DNA of 64,000 bases from Arachis hypogaea (Eukaryota; Streptophyta; Magnoliopsida; Fabales; Fabaceae), in NCBI RefSeq assembly GCF_003086295.3, contig NC_092038.1, positions 99,603,837 to 99,667,836 of the forward strand, given 5' to 3'. The position numbers were made by a program, and so were the translations under genes. The notes under the pieces are model-generated. The model saw only the letters and a list, made by a program, of their open reading frames with translations, did not search any database and was not told the origin of the DNA. Of this stretch, positions 45,931 to 55,857 are shown in pieces. The first letter of the stretch is position 1. Each line of letters opens with the position of its first letter.

Positions 45931-47042
45931 TCAACAACCTTGATTTTGAGAAGTGGATGCTCCCTCAAATTGAGAGGAGAATTTCTGGCGTTTCAGCTCT
46001 TGGAGTTCACGCCCCTGCTTCTCTTGTTCCTTCAGCAATTTGCAGAGCATACAGTTCTGATTCTGCTGTTCTTCCTTAAGTTGCTCCATAGTCTCTTGCA
46101 ACTTGGTGATAGATGCTTCTAGGCTGGCCCAGTAGCCAATTTCAGGAAATTCAGGGAGGAACTCCTGCGCCCTCCTTTTGATACAGTTGTCTTGCATTTG
46201 TCCTTCCATTGACTTCTTGGTGATTGGATGTTCAATGGGTATGAATTCATCTACTCCCATCTTTACCCCAGCCTCTTTACAGAGCAAGGAGATCAAGCTT
46301 GGGTAAGCCAGTTTGGCTTCAGTGGAATTCTTGTTTGCAATTATGTAGATCTCACAAGCAATCACATGATGAACCTCCACTTCTTGTCCAAGCATAATGC
46401 AATGAATCATCACTGCTCTCTTGATAGTGACCTCAGAATGGTTGCTAGTGGGCAGTATGGAACGCCCAATAAAGTCTAGCCAACCTCTTGCAATTGGTTT
46501 GAGGTCCCCCTCTTGAGTTGGTTTGGGACACCCTTTGAATTGGTTATCCACTTAGTTCCAGGGAGGCATATGTCCTCTAGAACTTGATCCAACCCTTTAT
46601 CTGCTCTCACCATTCTCCTATTAAAGGATTCAGAATCATCCTGCAGTTGAGGCAATTTGAAGATTTCTCTTATTTTGTCCAGATGGAAGTACATAACTTT
46701 CCCTCTGACCATGGTTCTGTAGGTATGGTAAGCAGTTCCCGTCATTCTCTGCTTATCTGTTAACCACAGATTTGAGTAGAATTCCTGAACCATATTCCTT
46801 CCAACCTTTATCTCAGGATTGGTTAGAACTTCCCATCCTCTGTTTCGAATTTGCTCTTGGATCCCCGGATATTCATCTTCTTTCAGATCAAATTTAACTT
46901 CCGGGATCACTGACCTCAGACCCATTATTTTGTGATAATGGTCTTCATGTTCTTTGGTTAAGAACTTCTCTTGATTCCAAAGATTCTTTGGATTATTCTC
47001 TTTCTTTCCTCTTAAATTGGTTTGTTTTCCCTTAGGAGCCAT
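45931..47042 (-). pseudogene. Env-like gene of element C, single frameshift
   Basis: Starts MAPKGKQTNLRGKKE (47042). The N-terminal and central parts match E until NQLK (about 46506), where one base is missing (GAGGGGGA against GATGGGAGA in E). The remainder continues in the next frame: GDLKPIARGWLDFIGRSILP to the C-terminus. The end is a clear coiled coil (SITKLQETMEQLKEEQQNQ, LLKEQEKQGRELQEL), about 370 residues in all. Without the frameshift it would be the only full-length env-like gene in the window. It has a coiled coil but no obvious signal peptide or membrane span, so a true envelope role is not shown by the sequence. Confidence 0.78.
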
Positions 47043-47083
47043 GATGTTGATGAATCTTGGCTTAGTGATCACGGAAAAGCACA

Positions 47084-47116
47084 CCAAACTTAGAGGTTTG
47101 CTTGTCCTCAAGCAAA
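47084..47116 (-). other. AGGA-loop hairpin before env-like gene (C)
   Basis: Element strand TTTGCTTG-AGGA-CAAGCAAA (47116-47097), then CTCTAAGTTTGGTGTG, as in E. Confidence 0.78.
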
Positions 47117-47446
47117 AGAAAGGGAAGAAGAGAGAGAGGAGAAGAGCAAATTCGAATGGTGTGGGGGAATGAGGAGGCCGAACGTGTTTTTATAAGGGGG
47201 GAGGAGATTTCGAAAAAAAAATTGAAAGGAGATTTGAGAAGATATGGAGAGAATTTGAGAGAAGGGTGAGTTTTTGAACAAGATTTGGGATTGATTTTAG
47301 AGGGATTTGAAGAATGATTTTGATTTTTGAAGATTTGAAGGTGAATGATGAAAGGTTGAAATGTGTTTATGTAGAAAAGTATAGGTAAGAAAAGGAAAGT
47401 TTGAAAAAAATTTGATTGGAAAGCAAAATCTTGGTCCCCCACCTTT

Positions 47447-47745
47447 CTGGCGTTAAACGCCCAGAATGGCACCCATTCTGGCGTTTAACGCCCATTTGTT
47501 GCCCATTATGGGCGTTTAACGCCCAGCCAGGTGCCCTGGCTGGTGTTAAACGCCAGAATTTCCTTTAATACTGGGCGTTTTGCTAAACGCCCAGGATACT
47601 GCACACCTGGCGTTAAACGCCCAGAATGGTGCCCATTCTGGCGTTTAACGCCCAAAATGGCACCTTTACTGGCGTTAAACGCCCAGAATGGTGCCCATTC
47701 TGGCGTTTAACGCCCAAAATTCCCCTTACTGGCTTTTTTTCGCCA
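47447..47745. repeat. GGCGTTTAACGCC palindrome array (post-integrase, C)
   Basis: About ten copies, in the same order as in E (inverted), including the form GGGCGTTTTGCTAAACGCCC. Linkers AGAATGGTGCCCATTCT are also inverted repeats. Confidence 0.92.
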
Positions 47746-47853
47746 GTAAGCTCTTTTTCTCTGCTTTTTGAGCTGAATCCTTCTGTAACTCTGTGAATTC
47801 CTTCATTTTTGATACTTGCCTTTGTAAAAACAAAACATATAACCTGCTAATGA

Positions 47854-47878
47854 CTGGGTTGCCTCCCAGCAAGCGCTT
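47854..47878 (-). other. Conserved post-gag/pol hairpin (element C)
   Basis: Element strand AAGCGCTTG, then CTGGG-AGGCAA-CCCAG, about 35 bases after the integrase stop. Confidence 0.82.
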
Positions 47879-47911
47879 CTTTACTGTCTTTAGCTGGACT
47901 TTTACTGAGAA

Positions 47912-50900
47912 TCACTCAAGTCTCAGTTTTGAGCATTCCTGCTCAAAATTGCCTTCAAGATAATACTTGATTCTCTGTCCATTAACAATGAACTTTTTGT
48001 CAGAATCAATATCCTGAAGCTCAACATATCCATATGGTGACACTCCTGTAATCACATACGGACCCCTCCACTGGGATTTAAGTTTTCCTGGAAACAATCT
48101 GAGCCTAGAGTTGAAGAGCAGAACTTTTTGTCCTGGCTCAAAGACTCTGGTTGACAACTTCTTGTCATGCCACTTCTTTGCCTTTTCCTTATAAATTTTG
48201 CATTTTCAAAGGCATTGAGTCTGAACTCCTCTAGCTCATTTAGCTGGAGCAATCTTTTTTCACCAGCTAACTGAGCATCCATGTTTAGGAATCTGGTTGC
48301 CCAATAGGCTTTATGTTCCAGTTCCACGGGCAGATGACAGGTCTTCCCATACACCAGTTGGTTTGGGGAAGTTCCTATAGGAGTCTTGAATGCTGTTCTG
48401 TATGCCCACAGAGCATCATCCAAACTCTTTGCCCAATCCTTTCTTCGGGCTATCACCATCCGTTCTAGGATTCTTTTTAGCTCTCTGTTAGAGACTTCAG
48501 CTTGCCCATTTGTCTATGGATGATACGGAGTTGCCACTTTGTGGCTAATTCCATATCTAACCATAGCAGAGTATAGCTATCTATTGCAGAAATGAGTGCC
48601 CCCGTCACTGATTAGTACTCTGGGAACACCAAACCTGCTGAAGATGTGTTTCTGGAGGAATTTCAGCACGGTCTTGGTATCATTATTGGGTGTAGCAATT
48701 GCCTCTACCCACTTAGATACATAGTCCACTGCCACCAGAATGTAAGTGTTTGAGTATGATGGTGGGAATGGCCCCATGAAGTCAATTCCCCATACATCAA
48801 ACAATTCTATCTCTAATATCCCTTGTTGAGGCATGGCATATCTGTGAGGCAAGTTACCAGCTCTTTGGCAATTGTCACAGTTACGCACAAACTCTCGGGA
48901 ATCTTTATAGAGAGTAGGCCAGTAGAAGCCACATTGGAGGACTTTAGTGGCTGTTCGCTCACTTCCAAAATGTCCTCCATACTGTGATCCATGGCAGTTC
49001 CATAGGATCCTTTGTGCTTCTTCTCTGGGTACACATCTGCGGATCATTCCATCTGCACATCTCTTAAAGAGATATGGCTCATCCCATAGGTAGTACTTGG
49101 CATCTGAAATTAATTTTTTTCTTTGCACTCTGCTGTACTCCTGGGGTATGAACCTCACAGCTTTATAGTTTGCAATATCTGCAAACCATGGAGCTTCCTG
49201 GATGGCAAAGAGTTGCTCATCTGGGAAAGTCTCAGAAATCTCAATAGAAGGGAGGGACGCCCCAGCTACTGGTTCTATTCGGGACAGATGATCAGCTACC
49301 TGGTTCTCTGTCCCTTTTCTGTCTCTTATTTCTATATCAAACTCTTGCAGAAGCAATACCCATCTTATTAGCCTGGGTTTTGAATCCTGCTTTGTGAGTA
49401 AGTATTTAAGAGCAGCATGGTCAGTGTACACAACCACTTTGGATCCCACTAGATAGGATCTAAACTTGTCAATGGCATAGACCACTGCAAGTAACTCTTT
49501 TTCTGTGGTTGTGTAATTCTTCTGTGCGTCATTTAAAACACGGCTGGCATAATAAATGACGTACAGAAGCTTGTTATGCCTCTGTCCCAACACTGCACCA
49601 ATGGCATGGTCACTGGCATCACACATTAGTTCAAATGGCAATGTCCAATCTGGTGCAGAGATGACTGGTGCTGTGACCAGCTTAGCTTTCAGGGTCTCAA
49701 ATGCCTGCAGACACTGTGTGTCAAACACAAATGGTGTGTCAGCAGCTAGCAGGTTACTCAAAGGCTTTGCAATTTTCGAAAAATCCTTTATAAACCTTCT
49801 GTAGAATCCTGCATGCCCCAGAAAGCTTCTGATTGCCTTAACATTGGCAGGTGGTGGTAATTTTTCAATTACCTCTACCTTTGCCTTATCCACCTCTATT
49901 CCCCTGCTTGAAATTTTGTGTCCAAGGACAATTCCTTCAGTCACCATAAAATGACATTTCTCCCAGTTTAAAACCAGGTTAGTCTCTTGGCACCTTTTCA
50001 GGACAAGTGCTAGGTGGTTAAGACAGGAGCTGAATGAGTCTCCATATACTGAGAAGTCATCCATGAAAACTTCCAGGAATTTCTCAACCATATCAGAGAA
50101 GATGGATAACATGCATCTCTGAAAGGTTGCAGGAGCATTACACAGACCAAAAGGCATCCTTCTGTAGGCAAACACGCCAGAAGGGCAAGTAAATGCTGTT
50201 TTCTCTTGATCCTGAGGATCTACTGCAATTTGGTTGTAACCTGAATAGCCATCCAAAAAGCAGTAATAATCATGACCAGCTAGTCTTTCTAGCATTTGGT
50301 CTATGAATGGTAAAGGAAAATGATCCTTTCTGGTGGCTGTATTGAGCCTTCTGTAGTCAATACACATACGCCACCCTGTGACTGTTCTTGTAGGAACCAG
50401 TTCATTTTTTTCATTATGAACCACTGTCATGCCTCCTTTTTTGGGGACAACTTGTACAGGGCTCACCCAGGGGCTATCAGAAATAGGATAAATAATCCCA
50501 GCCTCTAGTAATTTAGTGACCTCTTTCTGCACCACCTCCTTCATGGCTGGATTTAGCCTCCTCTGTGGTTGGACCACTGGTTTGGCATTATCCTCCAACG
50601 GGATCTTGTGCATGCATCTAGCTGGGCTAATGCCCTTAAGATCACTTATGGACCACCCAAGAGCTGTCTTGTGTGTCCTTAGCACTTGAATCAGTGCTTC
50701 CTCTTCCTGTGGATTTAAAGCAGAGCTTATAATCACTGGAAAAGTGTCACCCTCTCCCAGAAATGTATACTTCAGGGATGGTGGTAGTGGTTTGAGTTCA
50801 GGTTTGGGAGGCTTATCCTCCTCCTGAGGAATTTTCAAAAATTCCTTTGTTTCCTCTGGTTCTTCTTGATCAGGTTGAGCATCCTTGAAGATGTCCTCAA

Positions 50901-51390
50901 GCTGTGATTTTAGGCTTTCAGTCATATTGATCTCTTCTACCAGAGAGTCAATAATGTCAGCGCCCATGCAATCATTTGGTGTGTCTGGATGCTGCATAGC
51001 TTTTACAGCATTCAACTTGAACTCATCCTCATTGACTCTCAGGGTTACTTCCCCTTTTTGTACATCAATAAGAGTTCGTCCAGTTGCTAGGAAAGGTCTT
51101 CCTAGAATGAGAGTTGCACTCTTGTGCTCCTCCATTTCCAGCACCACAAAGTCAGTTGGAAAGGCGAATGGTCCAACCTTGACAATCATGTCCTCTATTA
51201 TGCCTGATGGATGTTTAATGGAGCCATCAGCAAGTTGGAGGCATATCCGGGTTAGTTTGACTTCTTCAGTCAACCCAAGCTTTCTGATAGTGGATGCAGG
51301 TATTAGATTGATACTTGCTCCAAGGTCACACAGTGCTGTCTTGGTGCAAGCACCTTCTAATGTGCATGGTATCATAAAGCTTCCTGGATC
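47912..51390 (-). pseudogene. Protease-RT-RNase H-integrase of element C
   Basis: A 932-codon open stretch (51375-48577) contains protease DLGAS (Asp17, numbering from the Met at 51375) and [13 protein letters not shown] with [20 protein letters not shown] and FMDD (437-440); RNase H with [13 protein letters not shown] and [11 protein letters not shown]; and integrase with [11 protein letters not shown]...CDNCQRAG, Asp865 in GIDFMGPF and Asp924 in SDGGTHF. A TAG (48577-48579) follows, then another (48514-48516); both fit CAG to TAG. The third catalytic residue lies in [10 protein letters not shown] after them. A lost base near 48195 shifts the GPF-type tail. The domain order (RT, RNase H, integrase) is that of Ty3/gypsy elements. 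It is broken only in integrase. Confidence 0.93.
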
Positions 51391-52917
51391 TTAAAGCTTT
51401 TCTGGTAAGCTTTTTAGAATGACTGCACTGCATTCTTCAGTGAGAAACACTTTTTCAGTTTCTCTCCAATCCTTCTTATGACTTAAGATTTCTTTCATGA
51501 ACTTAGCATAAGAAGGTATTTGCTCAAGTGCCTCTGCAAACGGAATCTTTATTTCAAGAGTCCTTAGATAGTCTGCAAAGCGGGCAAATTGCTTATCCTG
51601 TTCCACTTGGCGGAGTTTTTGAGGATAAGGCATCTTGGCTTTATATTCTTCAACCTTAGATGCTGCAGGTTTATCCCTTACAGAAGTGGTTGAAGAAGCC
51701 TTGTTAGAGGGATTACTGTCAGCACTCTCAGGTGTCTGATCCTTCCTTGGCGTCTGAACGCCAGGATTGGGTGGAAAATGGGCGTTTAACGCCAACTTTT
51801 CCCCCTTTTCTGGCGTTTGAATGCCAGAACTGGGCAGGGAATTGGCGTTTAACGCCAGCTTTCCCCCCTTTTCTGGCGTTTGAACGCCAAAAGTGTTCCT
51901 CTCTGGGCTCTTACTGTCCTCAGAGGGATTTTGAACAGTGGTTTGGTTATCCTCTGTCAATTGTTCCTTATTTGGCTTTTTGCTCTTTTGAGCAGTGTTA
52001 TTCAGTGTCTTCCCACTCCTTAGTTGAACTGCTTGACATTCCTCTGTTATCTGTTTAGATATTTGCTGTTTTACTTGATTCAACTGCAGCTCTATGTTCT
52101 TGTTAGCAACTTTAGTTTCATGGAGCATCACTTTAAATTCTGCTAACTGTTCTATCATCAGGAGCAATTGTTGATTAAGCTCAATCATCTGTTCTTGAGG
52201 ATTAGTATCAGTGGCTACTGCCCTGACTTCCTCTTTTGGGGAGAACTCATTGCTAGAGTACAAATATTGGTTTCTAGCAACAGTGTCTATGAGCTCTTGA
52301 GCCTCTTCAATTGTCTTCCTCATGTGTATAGATCCACCAGCTGAGTGGTCTAAAGACATCTGAGCTTTTTCTGTAAGCCCATAGTAAAAGATGTCTAACT
52401 GTACCCACTCTGAAAACATTTCAGAGGGGCATTTCCTTAGCATACCTCTATACCTCTCCCAGGCATTATAAAGGGATTCATTATCCTCTTGTTTAAAGCC
52501 TTGGATGTCCAGCTTTAGCTGTGTCATCCTCTTTGGAGGGTAAAAGTGATTCAGGAATTTGTCTGATAACTGTTTCCATGTCTTTATGCTTGCTGTAGGT
52601 TGGTTATTCAACCACCTCTTAGCTTGATCTTTTACAGCAAATGGAAACAGTAATAGTCTGTAGACATCCTGATCCACCTCTTTATCATGTACTGTGTCAG
52701 CAATTTGTAAGAACTGTGCCAGAAACTCAGTAGGCTCTTCCTGAGGAAGACCGGAATACTGGCAATTTTGCTGCACTATGATAATGAGTTGAGGGTTTAG
52801 CTCAAAGCTGCTTGCTTTGATGGGAGGTGTACAGATGCTACTCCCATGTGCAACTGTAATGGGGTTAGCATATGACCCCAGAGTCCTTCTGGACTGATCA
52901 ATCCCACTTAGGTCCAT
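51391..52917 (-). CDS. Gag of element C, with in-frame palindromes
   Basis: 508 codons from the ATG at 52917. The Retrotrans_gag domain (residues about 38-235) includes FELNPQLIIIVQQN, KRWLNNQPTASIKTW, FLNHFYPPKRMTQL, ESLYNAWERYRGMLRKCPSE. A helical stretch follows (LLLMIEQLAEFKVMLHETK), then ECQAVQLRSGKTL. Residues about 343-390 are repeats of GVQTPEKG and KLALNA. The DNA of these is the element's GGCGTTTAACGCC palindrome (51748-51890), read alternately as GVQTP and LALNA. No CCHC zinc knuckle is seen. The gene ends in TAA (51393-51391), with protease-pol in the same frame straight after. The stop may be a mutation or a read-through site. This gag is clearly diverged from that of A. Confidence 0.9.
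   Translation of the reverse strand: MDLSGIDQSRRTLGSYANPITVAHGSSICTPPIKASSFELNPQLIIIVQQNCQYSGLPQEEPTEFLAQFLQIADTVHDKEVDQDVYRLLLFPFAVKDQAKRWLNNQPTASIKTWKQLSDKFLNHFYPPKRMTQLKLDIQGFKQEDNESLYNAWERYRGMLRKCPSEMFSEWVQLDIFYYGLTEKAQMSLDHSAGGSIHMRKTIEEAQELIDTVARNQYLYSSNEFSPKEEVRAVATDTNPQEQMIELNQQLLLMIEQLAEFKVMLHETKVANKNIELQLNQVKQQISKQITEECQAVQLRSGKTLNNTAQKSKKPNKEQLTEDNQTTVQNPSEDSKSPERNTFGVQTPEKGGKLALNANSLPSSGIQTPEKGEKLALNAHFPPNPGVQTPRKDQTPESADSNPSNKASSTTSVRDKPAASKVEEYKAKMPYPQKLRQVEQDKQFARFADYLRTLEIKIPFAEALEQIPSYAKFMKEILSHKKDWRETEKVFLTEECSAVILKSLPEKL
51748..51890. repeat. Palindromes inside gag of C
   Basis: Five copies: TGGCGTCTGAACGCCA, GGGCGTTTAACGCCA, TGGCGTTTGAATGCCA, TGGCGTTTAACGCCA and TGGCGTTTGAACGCCA, spaced about 30 bases. 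GAA/TTC-centre and TTAA-centre forms alternate. Confidence 0.92.
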
Positions 52918-53402
52918 AATGGATAAAGGGAAATGATATGGATTGCAAATAGATAAATTTTTTTGAATTAACCGAAAAATAAAATAAAAACAAAAGGAAA
53001 ATAAAATAAAAAATTCGAAAATTAAAAGAAAATAAGATCAAAGCAAATTGAAAACTGAATCAATTAGTTAATTAAAAAGATTTTGAAATTAGCAATTAAA
53101 GAAATATGATTGAAAAATTTTTTTGAAAAAGATTTGATTTTTGAAAAGAGGAAAGAGAAAAACAACAAAATGACACCAAACTTAAAATTTTTAGAAAATC
53201 AAACACTAATTTTCGAAAATTTTAAGGGAAAAACACAAAGAGGACACCAAACTTAAAATTTTTACGGATCAAAAAGGACTAAAGACATGCAAATTCGAAA
53301 ATTACAAGAAAAACAAAAGCATGCAATTGACACCAAACTTAAAATAAAATAGTCCTAATCTAAGCAACAAGATAAGCCGTCAGTTGTCCAAACTCGAACA
53401 AT
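52918..53402 (-). other. Leader of C
   Basis: Short A/T-rich leader without palindromes. Three copies of GACACCAAACTTAAAA (near 53172, 53243 and 53330) repeat the motif found beside the 3' LTR. Confidence 0.7.
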
Positions 53403-53419
53403 CCCTGGCAACGGCGCCA
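53403..53419 (-). promoter_or_regulatory. tRNA-Asp primer binding site of C
   Basis: Plus-strand CCCTGGCAACGGCGCCA, one mismatch, nine bases before the LTR start at 53429. Confidence 0.9.
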
Positions 53420-53428
53420 AAAACTTGG

Positions 53429-54528
53429 TGCACGAAATTGCAATCACACTTTTTGCAACCCCGCACAACTAACCAGCAAGTGCACTGGGTCGTCCAAGTA
53501 ATACCTTACGTGAGTAAGGGTCGATCCCACAGAGATTGTCGGCTTGAAGCAAGCTATGGTTATCTTGTAAATCTTAGTCAGGATATCAGAAATTATCAGG
53601 ATTGATTGTGAAGAGTAAAAGAACATGAAATAAGTACTTGTTTTGCAGTAATGGGGAACAGGTTGAGGTTTTGGAGATGCTCCATCTTCTGAATCTCTGC
53701 TTTCCTACTGTCTTCTTCTTCAAGCACGCAGGGCTCCTTCCATGGCAAGCTGTATGCAAGGGTTTCACCGTTGTCAGTGGCTACCTCCCATCCTCTCAGT
53801 GGAAATGTTCAACGCACCCTGTCACGGCACGGCTATCCATCTGTCGGTTCTCAATCAGGCCGGAATAGAATCCAGTGATTCTTTTGCGTCTCTCACTAAC
53901 GCCCCGCCTTCAGGAGTTTGAAGCTCGTCACAGTCATTCAATCATTGAATCCTACTCAGAATACCACAGACAAGGTTTAGACCTTCCGGATTCTCTTGAA
54001 TGCCGCCATCAGTTCTAGCTTATACCACGAAGATTCCGGTTAAAGAATCCAAGAGATATCTACTTAATCTAAGGTAGAACGGAGGTGGTTGTCAGGCACA
54101 CGTTCATAGTTGAGAATGATGATGATTGTCACGGATCATCACATTCATCCGATTTAAGAACAAGTGATATCTTAGAATGGAAGCAAGCATGATTGAATGA
54201 AAAACAGTAGTAATTGCATTAATCCATCAAGACACAGCAGAGCTCCTCACCCCAACCATGGGGTTTAGAGACTCATGCCGTGGGAAGTACACAAAGAAAC
54301 GTGTAAAGTGTCATGAGGTACAGATACAATGTCAAAAGATCCTATTAATAGTGAACTAGTAACCTATGGTATACAGAAATGAGTAAATGACGTAAAAATC
54401 CACTTCTGGGTACACTTAGTGTGTGCTTGGGCTGAGCATTGAAGCTTTCATGTGTAGAGACTTTTTCTGGAGTTAAACGCCAGCTTTCATGCCAGTTTGG
54501 GCGTTTAACTCCAAGTTTTATGCCAGTT
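53429..54528 (-). repeat. 5' LTR of C, truncated
   Basis: TGCACGAAATTGCAATC through the palindromes to ATGCCAGTTC (54528). The last about 420 bases, as judged from the 3' LTR, are missing and replaced by an inverted LTR piece. Confidence 0.9.
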
Positions 54529-55320
54529 CAAATTTATACGCTTTTAACGCTGGAACTGGCATAAAACTTGGAGTTAAACGCCCAAACTGGCATGAAAGCT
54601 GGCGTTTAACTCCAGAAAAAGTCTCTACACATGAAAGCTTCAATGCTCAGCCCAAGCACACACTAAGTGGATCCAAAAGTGGATTTTTACGTCATTTACT
54701 CATTTCTGTATACCCTAGGTTACTAGTTCACTATTAATAGGATCTTTTGACATTGTATCTGTACCTCATGACACTTTACACGTTTCTTTGTGTACTTCTC
54801 ACGGCATGAGTCTCTAAACCCCATGGTTGGGGGTGAGGAGCTCTGCTGTGTCTTGATGGATTAATGCAATTACTACTGATTCTATTCCGGCCTGATTGAG
54901 AACCGACAGATGGATAGCCGTGCCGTGACAGGGTGCGTTGAACATTTCCACTGAGAGGATGGGAGGTAGCCACTGACAACGGTGAAACCCTTGCATACAG
55001 CTTGCCATGGAAGGAGCCTTGCGTGCTTGAAGAAGAAGACAGTAGGAAAGCAGAGATTCAGAAGATGGAGCATCTCCAAAACCTCAACATGTTCCCCATT
55101 ACTGCAAAACAAGTACTTACTTCATATTCTTTTACTTTTCACAATCAACCCTGATAATTTTTGATATCCTGACTAAGATTTACAAGATAACCATAGCTTG
55201 CTTCAAGCCGACAATCTCCGTGGGATCGACCCTTACTCACGTAAGGTATTACTTGGATGACCCAGTGCACTTGCTGGTTAGTTGTGCGGGGTTGCAAAAG
55301 TGTGATTGCAATTTCGTGCA
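54529..55320 (+). repeat. Inverted family-1 LTR remnant (foldback partner)
   Basis: Opposite orientation. It begins with AAATTTATACGCTTTT, the third to fifth helical turn of an LTR start, jumps to AACGCTGGAACTGGC, loses a further about 330 bases at 54878, and ends in the normal terminus TTTCGTGCA (55320). With the neighbouring LTR it forms a long inverted repeat. Confidence 0.85.
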
Positions 55321-55444
55321 CCAGGGGGTATTTGGGGAAGGGTGTTATTGGAATGTGTAAAGAAGAGAGAGAGTGAGTTGAGGTAGGTGGAGATCCTGCA
55401 GGGTCCACAGATCCTGAGGTGTCAAGGATTTCTCATCCCTACAC

Positions 55445-55705
55445 CATTCTGGCGTGTAAACGTACTTTGAGTGCTAATCCTGGCATTAAACGCCAGGTTG
55501 CTGCCCATTCCTGGCGTTAAATGCCAGCTTTTCTTCCCTTTCTGGCATTTAACGCCAGCTTTTCTTCCCTTTCTGGCGTTTAATAGTTCCCTTTTCTGGC
55601 ATTAAACGCCAGTCTGGTGCCCTTTTCTGGCGTTAAACGCCCAAAATGGTGCCAGACTGGGCGTTTAACTCCCATTCTGCTACCCTTACTGGCGTTTAAA
55701 CACCA
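55445..55705. repeat. GGCGTTTAACGCC palindrome array (post-protease, D)
   Basis: About eight copies with more mutations than in A (TGGCATTAAACGCCA, TGGCATTTAACGCCA, GGGCGTTTAACTCCC). Confidence 0.85.
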
Positions 55706-55857
55706 GTAAGCTCTTCCTCCAGGGTGTGCTGTTTTTAATGCTGTTTTTGAATTTGCTTTGATTTTTGTAGTTGTTTTTATGACTCCACATGATCATCAAC
55801 CTAAAAAAAACATAAAATAACAATGAAAAATAGAAATTCAACATAGATAAGTAAAAA

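Larger units (their letters stand above)
43419..54528 (-). mobile_element. Element C: near-complete family-1 retrotransposon
   Basis: The most complete element here. In element order it has a 5' LTR (truncated), primer site, leader, gag, protease-RT-RNase H-integrase, hairpin, palindromes, second hairpin, env-like gene, 3' untranslated region and complete 3' LTR. About 11.1 kb remains. Gag and pol are in the same frame, separated by one TAA. The LTR lacks the extra primer-like block found in A's LTR, so it is a distinct subtype. It abuts E on the left and an inverted LTR on the right. Confidence 0.93.

Noticed and set aside
53586..55164. Recurrent 60-80 codon frames (CKGFTVVSGYLPSSQWKC type) in all family-1 LTRs
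   Set aside because: They recur because the LTR is repeated; frames are broken in other LTR copies and lack any coding signature.
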